A stretch of 64,000 nt of DNA. Origin: Shinisaurus crocodilurus (Eukaryota; Chordata; Lepidosauria; Squamata; Shinisauridae). The notes under the pieces were generated by a model. That model did not search any database, had not been told where the DNA came from, and worked only from the letters and a program-made list of their open reading frames with translations. The translations under genes and the position numbers were made by a program. Of this stretch, positions 12,841 through 25,515 are shown one piece after another. The stretch spans positions 209,834,255 through 209,898,254 of the forward strand of contig CM037880.1 in assembly GCA_021292165.1 (NCBI GenBank), in the 5' to 3' direction. Numbering within the stretch: position 1 is the first letter of the stretch; every line of letters begins with the position of its first letter.

Positions 12841-13235
12841 CATATATGGACCAGTGAGTGGTCAATCTATGCTAAAATATCTCAGAAGCTCAGCAGTGAG
12901 TGCAGTTCCACAATTGTGTGCCACCTCCAAAAAGGCCCTGCATCTGGTACTGGAGGGATCGGTCAAAATTTGGTCCATGTCATTTTTGTGTTTGTACTCT
13001 GACAAGTCTGTTCCATCCCATTCCATGTGGATTAAAAAAAAAAAAATCCACACAAAATTCTTTTCAAAAAGAAAGTTACTCACAGTTATACAAGATAATC
13101 CGAGCGGTTTTTATAGACATTTTCCTTCCTTTTTTTAAACAGGTAGTAGTGCCTCCCTGGAGCGGACAGGAAACATGGGTTCTTCCATGTGGGTTGCAAA
13201 TGAGGCTGCAAATGCCTCTGGGAGTGATGGGAGAG

Positions 13236-13447
13236 GCACTGTGGTGTAGTGTTTGGAGTGCTGGACTGGGATGTAGGAGATCTGGGTTCTGGTCCCCACG
13301 GCCATGAAGCTCACTGGGTGACTTTGGGCCAGTCACTGACTCTCAGCCCAACCTACCTCACAGGGTTGTTGTGAGGATAAAAATGGAGAGGAGGAGGAGG
13401 AGGAGGAGGAGGAGGAGGTAAGCCACCTTGGGCAGGTTATAAATATA
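13236..13447 (+). mobile_element. tRNA-derived SINE (family T2)
   Basis: Starts GTGGTGTAGTGTTTGGAGTG (A-box-like), B-box-like GGTTCTGGTCC at 13285-13295, then CTCACTGGGTGACTTTGGGC and CACAGGGTTGTTGTGAGGAT. The 3' end runs into (GGA)n and TAAGCCACCTTGGGCAGG, then (AAT)n. Confidence 0.8.
13386..13418. repeat. (GGA)n microsatellite
   Basis: Eleven GGA-type units inside the 3' part of the T2 SINE. Confidence 0.9.
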
Positions 13448-13448
13448 G

Positions 13449-13449
<1 letters not shown>

Positions 13450-13491
<42 letters not shown>
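13450..13491. repeat. (AAT)n microsatellite, SINE tail
   Basis: About 14 AAT units that end the T2 SINE. Confidence 0.9.
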
Positions 13492-13494
<3 letters not shown>

Positions 13495-13926
13495 TAAATG
13501 GAACCTGATGATGTCCATCCTGTCCGTCCCAGGGACAATGAATGAAAAAAATCACATTGGCTGTCACAGCCATCTTTTTTTCTCTATAATGTCCCTGAGA
13601 TGGACAGAACACGTCCTGTCCCTCTCAGGGGCATTTGCAGGCCTGTTTGCAATCCATACAGCTGCATCCGTGCTTCTGAGCCCCTCCAAGTGGCTAGTAG
13701 TACCTGTTCTTTTTTTTATATATATAAAAAAAATGAAAAACAAAATAAAACAAAGAAACAAAAAAACCCCTCGAAACACCTTATGTTATGTTGGAATTTT
13801 GTGAGGTGCAGATTCTGGAGGTGAGCCACATTCTAATCCACATGTTGGGTCAGGAAGTGTGGATTACATGAGCCCCCTCTGGAATTTGCAGCTACCAAAT
13901 TCCTCAAGCATCTCCATCAGCTACAG

Positions 13927-14059
13927 CAGTGTTCTCCAACCTTGGGTCCCCAGATGTTTTTGGCCTACAACTCCCAGCATGCCCAGCCAGCGTAGCTGGC
14001 TGGGCATGCTGGGAGTTGTAGGCCAAAAACATCTGGGGACCCAAGGTTGGAGAACACTG
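13927..14059. mobile_element. Family A hAT MITE, copy 4 (perfect palindrome)
   Basis: 133 bp: two 65 bp arms that are exact reverse complements around a GTA spacer. The flanks are AGCTACAG (13919-13926) and AACTACAG (14060-14067), 7 of 8 identical. Both arms lack one C/G relative to copies 3 and 5 (CATGCCCAGCC instead of CATGCCCCAGCC), i.e. a symmetric change. Confidence 0.93.
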
Positions 14060-14307
14060 AACTACAGGGACCCTGCCAGTGGCTCTGGCAGGTTTACTCC
14101 TCTTTCATGTGTCAAAAATAATCCTAAAATGTCTCGGTGTTAATCATCAGCTTAGAAGCATGTCATCTCCCAACCACCCCACATGCTTATTTTTGTTTAC
14201 TTTCTTAAATTGCTGCCTCCAAAACCTGCCCTTTTTTTCATCCACAAAACCAGAGAACATGGAAAGATACCAGGCAGCCAACTGACATCCTCCTCTCTCT
14301 TTAATAG

Positions 14308-14406
<99 letters not shown>

Positions 14407-14422
14407 TAAAGAGCAAGGCGTG

Positions 14423-14610
14423 ACAGGAACACAGGAAGCTGCCTTATATATGTAGTCAGAACCTTGGTCCATTTAGTCCAGTACTGTCGACACTGAATGA
14501 TAGTGTCTCTCCGGGGTTTCAGCCAGGATTCTTCCCTACCCCTACCTGGAGATGCCGGGGATTGAACCTGGGACCTTCTGCATGCAAAGCAGGTGCTCTA
14601 CCACTGAGCC
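14423..14610 (-). mobile_element. tRNA-derived SINE (family T1), antisense
   Basis: The reverse complement has an A box GGCTCAGTGGTAGAGC (14594-14610), a B box GGTTCAATCC (14559-14568) and a body with CCAGCATCTCC/GGTCTGACTC-like sequence, ending GGCAGCTTCCTGTGTTCC. It begins about 17 bp from the FAM135B splice donor at 14406. Confidence 0.85.
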
Positions 14611-14611
14611 C

Positions 14612-14680
<69 letters not shown>

Positions 14681-14696
14681 AATCATCTATCTATCT
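14612..14696. repeat. (TATC)n microsatellite
   Basis: About 17 TATC units, one interruption (AATC), directly beyond the A box end of the T1 SINE. Confidence 0.95.
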
Positions 14697-14704
14697 TTGG
14701 CTAA

Positions 14705-15596
14705 CAGTGCAATCCAGTGTGGCTGCCCGTTACCCTCCTAGGGATGTTGCACTTTGGCTCGCACTTTGGCTCGCCCGTGCAAGGCTTGTGCAGGCCTTGC
14801 TCGATCCTGGCAGTGGCTCCTGGTCCCGGCACAGCGCAGCGCGGTGAGCCAGCCGCGCCGCCCGCGCTGGTCCCGTCGCATCACTTCCAGCGCAGAGGAA
14901 GTGACGTGACGTGATCCTGCTCTGGTACGCTGGACCCCAGTGCTATGTTTTTGGCGGGGGAAACGTTGCCCTGGTTCCCCCCCGCCAAAAACATAGCGTG
15001 GGGGTCCAGCGTGCCAGCCGTGCCGGAAGAAACTCTTTGGAGGACCGCGGCTCGAGCGGAGATGGTGGCTCGAGCGATGCGGAGAACGCTCCGTGCCACT
15101 CAGAAGACCGAGATCGGGCAGGTGGCCGCTGCGGAAGGACGAGCCGCAGAGAACATCAAGTCAAGGTAAGGCTCGTGATGCACCCATACTCGGGGGACTA
15201 TGGGCATCCTATCGAGGATGGAAGGAGCGTGGAGGCAAAGTCGCCTGCACCCTTCTCCCACCCTGCAAAAGACTTAGATGGCCAATATCAGCTGTCTAAG
15301 TCTTTTGTGCCTGCTCACAAGGAGGACAGGCTGGGGCACTGTCAGGATACATTATATCCCGGCAGAGCTTCACTCCTCCTCTCCCCGCCGCATGGAAGGC
15401 AACCCAGTGCTGGCTCTGAGGTCGGTCTTCTGACCTCGGAGCCACAGCCAGCATGGTTCTTTCCACGCCAGCTGCGAGGGCAGAGAGAGGGCACTCCAAA
15501 TTCAGAATCCCAGCTCTTACCTTGGAGCACATTTCCAAGGTCAGAGCTGGGACTCGGAATTATCCTATGGCATCTAGCGGCTATAGTATTGCACCC
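14705..15596 (+). mobile_element. Family D element, copy 1, split by a family C element
   Basis: Starts CAGTGCAATCCAGTGTGGCTGCC and ends TATTGCACC. The D body resumes at about 15176 (GATGCACCCATACTCGGGGG) and contains two internal inverted repeats: ACTTAGATGGCCAATATC / CAGCTGTCTAAGTC and the GAGGTCGG...CCTCGGAG pair. CAGTG ends suggest hAT, but I find no clean target duplication. Confidence 0.65.
14741..15172. mobile_element. Family C palindromic element nested in family D
   Basis: GC-rich palindrome beginning TAGGGATGTTGC. It contains the inverted pair TATGTTTTTGGCGGGGG / CCCCCGCCAAAAACATA and flanking GCGCTGGTCCCGTCGCATCA also found at 53090-53115. It interrupts the D element, so it is younger. 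The open frames across it are artefacts of its high GC content. Confidence 0.65.
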
Positions 15597-15702
15597 AAAG
15601 GGACTTGACTAGGATTATTTCATAGCAAAATATCTATTCAGTGGCACAGTTAATCCACAAAAGGGGAGAGATTTTCCAAACTGAATAACAACAAGTATAA
15701 TT

Positions 15703-16469
<767 letters not shown>

Positions 16470-17115
16470 TAATGTGCTATTGAAGGGTTCATTCATAACC
16501 AACGAACAACCTGCCTCATCAAATGTATGAAATGAACCAAGGATGTGGTGGATATTTATAAACCTGGGAACATGACCTGTCCAGTAAAACAACAACAACA
16601 ACAACAAAAACTAGGTCCATATAACAGAAATGTTTATCTACTGCTATGTCAGTTCAGCCCTCCATTTACCTGGAATGTTCCAGGGGTCTCAACATGGGTA
16701 CCATAGCAGTAGGGCTAAAATATCTTACTCTTTGTGAAATCTGTTTCCCAGTGGATAGAGCTGCTGCCTTGCTTCCTGCTATACATCAGTAGCACCATCG
16801 TAGATGGTCAAAGATTCACATGATCCTATGAAAGCTTCAGATTTTGTCAGACTCCTTAGTTGCTCATGTGAACACTGAGCTATTCTTGGATAGCCTACTT
16901 GACCACCCACTTACCTCTAGAACTTGACAACTTTGATCCAGCAACTTAGGTTATTGTACAGCACATAAATGTAAAATATTTGTGATTTTCCAAATACGTA
17001 AAATGATGATATTGCAAAACTGAAAACCAACTACAGATATTTATTTTGATAATATAATTCAACTGCCAATATACAAGTTAAGCATGACATAAGCCTGGCA
17101 TAACAGGATGGCATA

Positions 17116-17465
17116 ACAGTGCAATTCTATACAGGCCTGTGGCTTACGCTGGCTCAGCTTGTCTGAGCGTGGAAAGCTAAGCAGGGTCAGGCCTGGTTAT
17201 TACTTGGATGGGAGACCCCTCCTCTAGTTTCCTGCATTGAGCAGGGGGTTGGACTCGATGGCCTTGTAGGCTCCTTCCAACTATATGATCTATGAAATCT
17301 ATACATGTTTACTTGCTGAGTTCCAGCAAGTAATAAGTTGCAGTGGGTACAAGTGGAACTTATTCCTGAGTAAACATGCACAGGTTTATATTGTAAGGCT
17401 GCAGTCCTATGCACACTTACCTGAGAGGAAGCCCCATTGAACACAGTGGAACATACTTCTGAGGA
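17116..17465. mobile_element. Family H element, split by a 5S SINE
   Basis: Left piece CAGTGCAATTCTATAC (17117-17132), right piece from ATGTTTACTTGCTGAG with GGAACTTATTCCTGAGTAAA, CAGTCCTATGCACACTTACC and CATTGAACACAGTGGAAC. It is a short palindromic MITE-like repeat common in reptile sequence; related fragments are at 28208, 31353 and 33493. Confidence 0.6.
17133..17297 (+). mobile_element. 5S rRNA-derived SINE, copy 3, with target duplication
   Basis: Best-preserved copy: AGGCCTGTGGCTTACGCTGG head, 5S-like AAAGCTAAGCAGGGTCAGGC and TTACTTGGATGGGAGACC, CR1-like tail from TGCATTGAGCAGGGGGTTGG to ATGATCTATGAAA. It is flanked by TCTATAC on both sides (17126-17132 and 17298-17304) and interrupts a family H element. 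Confidence 0.92.
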
Positions 17466-17620
17466 AATGCACTGGTATTATTGCTGCACTTCTAACTAGT
17501 TCAGCTAACTCTGAAAGACATTCCAGATCCTTTGTAATCTATTCCTTCAGGCATTTTAGTGGTTTGCCAATTTTTGAATATTATATTCTTTGTCACAGTG
17601 AGAAATTTGGAAGTCATTAA

Positions 17621-17806
<186 letters not shown>

Positions 17807-18171
17807 TAAATACTGGATTCAAATCAAAGTCCTGATCCTAACCAGCAACGTTAAAAAAAAACCCAGATGGAATCAGTAGTGATTTCCCAGGTGACTGTTA
17901 CCGCTTTGTAGCCCTTCCTTAAGGCCTACACAGAAGCAAAACTACAGGTTAGCGGAAGCATGGCAGTGCCGTCAAAAACGGCAAACCTGTATCAATTTTT
18001 TTTGCTCTGTAATGTGCAGTATTCACCAGGGCAGGGCCGGCCTAAGACATTTTGCTGCCTGAGGTGAAGGACAAGGTAACACTCCCATCCCGTTCCATCT
18101 ACAGGGAATCTGACTTTGATATGTTGTCCTGCACTGCACCTCAGGGCAGTAGACTAGCTTAGGGGATGCAG

Positions 18172-18383
18172 CCAGTGTTGGCTGGTGGTGACTCCAATCA
18201 ATGTCAGTGGGACGGTGTGTATCCACTCTGAGTTGTAGTCTGAACTGTTAAGGAGCTATCCATGGTGCTGAACCCATCTTGGGGATAGGGTTCATCACCA
18301 TGGATAGCTCCTTTAAAGTTCAGATGGAAACCCCAGAGTGGATACACCGCCCCTCTCTGACATTGGAGCCGCCAGCCTCTTCT
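18172..18383. mobile_element. Family B hAT-type foldback MITE, copy 1
   Basis: 212 bp with ends CCAGTGTTGGCTGG / CCGCCAGCCTCTTCT and a perfect 8 bp duplication GGATGCAG (18164-18171 and 18384-18391). The internal inverted repeat reads GGAGCTATCCATGGTG / CACCATGGATAGCTCC. Confidence 0.88.
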
Positions 18384-18391
18384 GGATGCAG

Positions 18392-19493
<1,102 letters not shown>

Positions 19494-19744
19494 TAGCTTT
19501 TTTAAAAAATAAATAAATAAATAAAATTTAAAAGTATGCATGCATTTAGTTAAGATTTCTAGAGTGCTTTCTCCTAGAGGACAGGTAGCAGTTTTATACA
19601 GAATGAAAAGAGACACTTCCTTGTCTCGAAGTCCATAACAAACTGACATTGATCAAAGGCCACTGAGAGATCGATGAGAGGGAAAGACAGGGAAAAAAAA
19701 GAAACCTAAATCTTTCCTTTGCACTTCTGCTCAAATAGACACAG

Positions 19745-19930
19745 CCTAGATAATTACCTAGGGAGGTGGTGAACTCTCCCACCCACTCTGGAGGCATTCA
19801 AGGTGCAGCTGGACAGCCATCTGTCAGGGATGCTCATGCTTTGACTCGGATTCCTGCATTGAGCAGGGGGTTGGACTCGATGGCCTTGTAGGCCCCTTCC
19901 AACTCTACTTTTCTATGATTCTATGGTTCT
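19745..19930 (+). mobile_element. CR1 LINE 3' end fragment
   Basis: ACCTAGGGAGGTGGTGAACTC, GAGGCATTCAAGGTGCAGCT and a TTCTATGATTCTATGG end match the last ~190 bp of the copy at 7280-7750. Short and disrupted by a small duplication (CCCACCCACTCT). Confidence 0.88.
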
Positions 19931-20022
19931 GTAAGCTGCTTTGGTTAAAAAAAAAAAAAAAGCAGAGGAAAGAATAAAGGGACACCACTTAACATGCAGT
20001 TTGAGCCCGAGTAACTGTAAAT

Positions 20023-20336
20023 CAGAGGTGTAGAACCTCAGGCCCGGGGACAAAATCTGGACCTCCAAAGGTACTAATCTGGCCCTCTGGGTGTTCCTGA
20101 GAAGGCCACCCCCTTTTTCCAAACTGCCAATCATCTGGTGGTTTCCTGGCTTTGGGGCAGTTTATTCCCCCTTCTAAAAGATTGAACTGTCTCTCCTAAG
20201 GCTTAGTTACTGTCAGTAAGTGCCTTAAGCTAAAAATATGCTGGTCTTTTTTGCCCCATTTCTGGAATGTGGCCCCCAGGAGCCTCTCCAAAATGGAATC
20301 TGGTCCTTGGGCTGAAAGAGGTTTTGTACCTCTCTC
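20023..20336. mobile_element. Family G element, copy 1
   Basis: Begins CAGAGGTGTAGAACCTCAGG and ends AGAGGTTTTGTACCTCTCT, giving imperfect inverted ends of hAT/MER type. The body (GGCAGTTT...CTCTCCTAAGGCTTAG, CCTTGGGCTGAAAGAGG) is shared with 20925-21370. Confidence 0.6.
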
Positions 20337-20629
20337 TAGTACAAAGAGCCTACATGCATCAGGGATTAAAGAATGTTGAGATCATAGGATGACATTTTCA
20401 GAGAATCCTGAGCCCTGCCATCGGGCCACGCTGTTCTGCTCCCAGTCTCAGCTGTGAAGGGCTATAGGCCAGACCTTCTCTGTCTTCCAGCAGAGAGGGG
20501 AGTAGGGAGGAAAGGCGAAATAGACTATTGTGGGTTACCTCCATGGCTATGCTCTATGGTGGGAAACAGATCTTAGACATGGGGGCTGTGTGGACCTTAC
20601 ACTCCCATTCCTTCTCTAATCTAATCACG

Positions 20630-20920
20630 TTGGACTTCTGGGTTCCCAGTGGGCCCCTGTTTACATAGAAAATGCCGTAAGATACGTCAAAAGCGGCCGC
20701 AATTTGCACAAGTTATGCAATTTGTGGCTGATTTTGGTGTATCTTACTGCATTTTCTACATAAACAGTGGCCCGCCAGGAACCTGGAAGTTGCTCCTCCG
20801 CTTGACTTGGCAGAACACGAATCAAGCCAGGGAAGAAGGTAAGTGGGACGGAGTTCAGGGGTTGAGCTGGGCCAGTTCGCCAGATTTCCACGCCCGAACG
20901 AAGTCTTCTCACATCCCTAC
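20630..20920. mobile_element. Family C palindromic element, 'GTTTACATAG' subtype
   Basis: Centre holds the inverted pair GTTTACATAGAAAATGCC / GCATTTTCTACATAAAC separated by AATTTGCACAAGTTATGCAA. The same core is found at 24230-24380 and 34285-34405. The right end is TCTCACATCCCTA. Confidence 0.65.
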
Positions 20921-20924
20921 GCCT

Positions 20925-21370
20925 GCCCCCACACCTTTCCCCCAACTGGCCATCATTTGGCAGTTTCCCAACTTTTGCCCAGTCCCCCCCCCCACTCTAA
21001 AGGGTTCATATGGCCTCTCCTAAGGCTTATTCATAGATTTCATAGGATCACATAGAGTTGGAAGGGGCCTATGAGGCCATCGAGTCCAACCCCCTGCTCA
21101 ATACAGGAAACTAGAGGAGGGGTCTCCCATCCAAGTAATAACCAGGCCTGACCATGCTTAGCTTTCCACACTCAGACAAGCTGAGCCAGCGTGAGCCACA
21201 GGCCTGGTGACTGATAGTAGGAGCTCTAAGCTAAATTATGCTGGTATTTTTGGAATTGTTGCTGTTGTGGTCCTGTCTCTTTTACCTTGGCCCCATCCAC
21301 CATGTGGTCTCCAAGAGCTTCTCTGAAATTGAATTTGGCCCTTGGGCTAAAAGAGGTTCAATCCGCTGGC
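20925..21370. mobile_element. Family G element, copy 2, split by a 5S SINE
   Basis: CCAACTGGCCATCATTTGGC...CTCTCCTAAGGCTTATT, then a 5S SINE, then GTGACTGATAGTAGG...GGCCCTTGGGCTAAAAGAGG, co-linear with copy 1 at 20110-20325. Confidence 0.6.
21031..21207 (-). mobile_element. 5S rRNA-derived SINE, copy 4, antisense
   Basis: The reverse complement has the GTGGCTCACGCTGGCTCAGC head, GCTAAGCATGGTCAGGCC, ATTACTTGGATGGGAGACC and the CR1-like tail. It is inserted in family G copy 2. Confidence 0.87.
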
Positions 21371-21489
21371 TGTATGTGATGTGCTTTGGACACTATGTAA
21401 GTAGTGTTGTTGTGGTGGTGAACTTTATGTTACTCTGTAAAACCTGCTGCATATTGAGGAAGATAATATAATATAACACAATAGAATAG

Positions 21490-21720
<231 letters not shown>

Positions 21721-21807
21721 GACCATGAGCCTCAGGGTAACAAAGGAGGTCTTTCATGCCTACAATGGCATGGGGTTTCTGGGCCAAGAGAGTGCTGTGT
21801 TGCTGGG

Positions 21808-21813
21808 AATAAA
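21808..21813 (+). terminator. Proximal poly(A) signal AATAAA
   Basis: Canonical AATAAA 88 bp after the FAM135B stop, followed by GGTGTATG within 15 bp. It would give a very short 3' UTR. Its use is not shown by the sequence. Confidence 0.35.
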
Positions 21814-21841
21814 TGGTGTATGCCAATGACAAGATGGGATG

Positions 21842-21862
21842 GACACACACACACACACACAC
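21842..21862. repeat. (CA)n microsatellite
   Basis: About ten CA units, 120 bp after the FAM135B stop. Confidence 0.9.
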
Positions 21863-22609
21863 TACTTATTTGGGGGCAAGAATCAAGTGCTTTGGCTATA
21901 AGGCATTCAAAGGGCCAAATATTGGTGCTTTTCGCAAGATGTAAACATCTATGTGTTACGTTTCTTTGTCCTTTTCTGTTTGTTCATCTACCTTTTCAAA
22001 TTGGTCTTGAAATGCTGAGGGTGAGATTATCAGCCTGCCCCTCTATACGAGACTGAGCCAACATCTTTATCTCCCATCCATCCTTTAAAATCCAACTAGT
22101 ATGAGCTGCCTTAGTTGATTTAATACTGATTTACTTAATAGGAATGTTGTTTTGTTTTGTAGATTGGGGGGGGGCGTTTTGTGTGATTAGCGCAAGCAGA
22201 AAGAAGCAAACATGAAACTCAGGTTAAATTTGCCTTTGTGGTGAATCAGAGAATGATGTGGAGGTGGGATAGTTAGGAATGGGAATTTGTGAATTTACAG
22301 CTCTTTTTGCATAATAATATAGAGAAGAAAACCCAGATACAACGTGAGGAAAATTCCCCCTCTCTGCAGTCCAGAAGGGGTAATAAAATTATATCTGTAA
22401 TTTCTAGTTGCCAGCGTTGAACTAATGTGTGATAGGAATGGTGGTGGTTTTCAGAATTGGCAGACAATATGAGTGAAGAAGATTTGAAGGCACTAGGACC
22501 CATGTTGGCAACAGAGGTCAGGTCTTGACCTGAGCAAGGACTGCAGGGCATTGGCCAACACAGGCTTGTACCCACAGACTTGTTCCTGCACAAACTGAGG
22601 CACAGGCAA

Positions 22610-22884
22610 AGAGGTCTTTAGGGGATTGGACAAATTCCTGGAGGAGAAGGCTATCAATGGCTACTAGTCCTGACTGGCTATATGCTACCTCCAGTATCAG
22701 AGACAGATTGCCTATATACACCATTCGCTGGGAACATGGGTGGGAGGGTGCTGTTGCACTCATGTCCTACTTGTGGGTATCCCGTGGGCAGCTGGTTGGC
22801 CACTGTGTGAACAGAATGCTGGACTAGACGGACCCTTGGTCTGATCCAGCAGGGCTCTTCTTATGTTTATGTTCTTACGTTCAA
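22610..22884 (+). mobile_element. CR1-b LINE 3' fragment
   Basis: GGATTGGACAAATTCCTGGA, GAGGAGAAGGCTATCAATGG, GGTTGGCCACTGTGTGAACA and GGGCTCTTCTTATGTTTATG. Same subfamily as 42672, 52785 and 60194; it encodes only the last residues of ORF2 plus the 3' UTR. It lies within the possible 3' UTR of FAM135B. Confidence 0.85.
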
Positions 22885-23384
22885 GGAGTCCTTGGACACT
22901 ACTGTTAAGTGTGGGGGAAATATTAGAATCTCCCAGGGGCTGGGATTTACTCATGTGCCTCTATTTCCCAATCCTTATAATAGGAAGATTGCAGAGAAGA
23001 AAGCACAGGGACTGATAGAAGGCACTGAGTTTTGGATAAAGGGTCAAAAATTATGTGTGGGTTGCTTGGTTGGACCTGGAGGCAGCCACCCTCAAAGACT
23101 TATAATGGGTGTACTGCTTTCAAGTCCCACACGGCTCTGGCAGGCTCCATGCTGTGCCATCAGGGATGCAGCTGAAAGTGCAGCCTTCGAGGACGACTGT
23201 GCATGCCTTGTAGGTCACTTCCCCCCCCTCTCCTCCCAAAGGTCATGGTGGCTCACCAGACCAATCAAGATTGAATGGTTGTTCTCACAGGCTCGTTCTC
23301 TCAGATCACGAAATGTATAGTCTAGTCACAGGGTTTATTACACCCTATCTGACATCATAAGTAATGGTAGCTCAACATATTTGC

Positions 23385-23548
23385 CTTGAAGTGCAGACGT
23401 GTCCATGTTCAGTCCCTGACATCCACCAGGTGATGGGAAACACCTCTGTTTGAGGTTCTGCAGAGCTGCTGCTAGTCGAAGTAGAATACAGGGCTAGCTG
23501 GACCAATATTCTGACTTTGTATGAGACAGCTTCCTATGAAAAGGCTTG
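23385..23548 (+). mobile_element. tRNA-derived SINE (family T1), degenerate
   Basis: GAAGTGCAGACGTGTCCATG, a worn B box (GTTCAGTCCCTG), CTAGCTGGACCAATATTCTG and a GACAGCTTCCTATG end align with the minus-strand copy at 14423-14610. Confidence 0.65.
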
Positions 23549-24077
23549 TGCAAGCCTTCCCTGAGTCATTTGGACATTTTTGAACCATTTTGTGAATTGC
23601 TTGACTTGGGTCCAGATCATGGCTCAGGTCAGGAAATATTTAATGAATGGGTTGAATTTGATGGGGTGTTGCTCACTTGGAATGGTATGGCTGCATTTTA
23701 TTTTGTTTAGATCTATTGTAAAGTTGATCTGCTTTTCTTGAAAATCTGGAATGTACACTCCCAGAAGCTGTACTTATTCATTTCTCCAGTGTGCACAAAA
23801 ATGTTGAATTTCATCAAACAATTGCTTTTGATATAGTATAATTGTCAGGGTGGGGTATTTGGATTATTTTACAAAGAAAAATAATTTAAAGATAATGGTA
23901 ATATGAAGAAAAGAATGTATTATGTTTCACTGGTGCTGAGAATTTCAAGTTGGTAAATAATTTTACAAAAAAGAAAAGGTTATTGATTGCAAAAGGGGGG
24001 GAAGTTGAATAAGGATGTGTCAACTCATAATGTGGACATCAGTTGAATCAATCAAAGGATTCAACATATCCAAATTA

Positions 24078-24501
24078 GGGATGTGCGAGGATTTCCTTCA
24101 GGGGGTGGAAATCTGTCGAACTGACTGGGCTTGACCCCCCGAACTCTATCCCGCTTTCCTTCTTCCCCGGCTCGACTCGCATTCTCCCGAGTCAAGCCGG
24201 GGAAATTACTTCCGGGTTCCTGGCAGGCTGCTGTTTACGTAGAGAATGCCGTAAGATAGGCCGATAGAGGTCGCAATTTCTGTAACTTACGCAAATTGTG
24301 GCCACAATTTGCACAAGTAATGCAAATTGCGGTCGCTTTTGACATATCTTACGGCATTCTCTATGTAAACAGTGGCCTGCCGAGAACCCAGAATTACGAC
24401 AAGCGGTGAGGAACGTATCTGCTTTCAGCCCGACTTGGCAGGCACAGCAGCAGCATCCGCTGAGCTGGAGGCAAGTTGGGTCTCAGCAGGTCACCCATCC
24501 C
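24078..24501. mobile_element. Family C palindromic element, most complete copy
   Basis: 424 bp with ends GGGATGTGCGAGG and CACCCATCCC flanked by TTA / TAA. The centre is a long palindrome: GTTTACGTAGAGAATGCCGT / ACGGCATTCTCTATGTAAAC around GTGGCCACAATTTGCAC. TTA/TAA flanks would fit a 3 bp TWA target (PIF/Harbinger), but one copy is weak evidence. Confidence 0.72.
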
Positions 24502-25472
24502 TAACAAATCCATTGAAAAAAAGAATAATTTTGTTTTGATTTTACAATGTTGACCATCATATACCATCTTTGGAATTCTCTGGACTTCTAACACATCTAA
24601 AAATGAGGCAATATCAGAAACAGAAAAGCAATGATTTTTATGACTTAAATCCTTGAGGAAATAATGCTTGGCATGTGTAAATGAAGCACTCATCCAATTA
24701 ATTATGTACATGTAATATGCATGCACATACGCAGAATTCCTCAAGACTGAAGAGAATGGAGAAGCCCTTTTTCACCCAAAGCTTCATGCTTGTGTTGGAG
24801 CTCTACAGAGTTTTGGATCACCATAACCATGGTAACCTTTGTTCCTTGATAGTTTTGGCTATCAAATCCCAGTGTTTATCTTTTCAGTGCATAATATGGA
24901 ATGGCAGAATATGTATTTTGTGTGTGAGTGTCATGTTCACTAATGACCTGGCCTAAAATAGATGAAAGTCCATAGAGTGAGTTCTAGTGACACAAAATGG
25001 TATTTAGATCAACTAATGTGAGCCTCACCTAACCCTTGTTGATGCTAACAGGTACTGCTTGGTTCTACGTTGACCTCCTGTTGTGTCTTTACTAGACCTT
25101 TCAGAAACCATTTTAGACCCACTCAGTATTGGTTGGTCCTCTGACCTAGAAACCCATGGACTACTGATAACTGTCTTAGATCTTTTTCTAGTATCATCAG
25201 CTGGATCTAGTACTCATGAAAGATTCATGTTGATGAACCATGGAAGTTCCTCTCCTCCCACCAAGAAAATCCATGGATCCTGGATCAGTCTGAGATTTGG
25301 GTCTAGTACCATCAGCCAAATCCAGAACTTGTGAACATGTCCCGTGGATCAATTGGAGAAGTCTCATTCTTTTTTATATAAACTGTTGTAGATTCCATCT
25401 TCACAAATACTGCCACAATTGTGTCAAAGTTATGGGCAATAATAATCTTGTCAGCTGAAGATTTGAAGCTAT

Positions 25473-25476
<4 letters not shown>

Positions 25477-25511
<35 letters not shown>
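25477..25511. repeat. (TC)n microsatellite
   Basis: About 17 TC units. Confidence 0.95.

Positions 25512-25515
<4 letters not shown>

Larger units (their letters stand above)
13128..13712. mobile_element. Foldback element with a SINE inside
   Basis: The left arm (AACAGGTAGTAGTGCCTCC...GCAAATGCCTCTGGGAG) and the right arm read in reverse complement (AACAGGTACTACTAGCC...GCAAATGCCCCTGAGAG) align over about 100 bp. A second inverted block lies near the centre (13505-13620). A T2 SINE was inserted into the left half at 13236. Family not assigned. Confidence 0.6.

Noticed and set aside
14556..14612. tRNA gene on the minus strand
   Set aside because: A and B boxes are present but no cloverleaf closes, and the sequence continues into a SINE body.
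14911..15612. 233-codon frame
   Set aside because: It runs across the GC-rich family C element and into family D; GC content, not coding, keeps it open.
17133..17300. 5S rRNA gene
   Set aside because: Only the promoter-bearing middle of 5S rRNA is kept and the 3' half is replaced by a CR1-like tail; it is a SINE.
22892..23320. 142-codon frame after FAM135B
   Set aside because: No similarity to any protein I know and no exon signals; it follows a CR1 tail.
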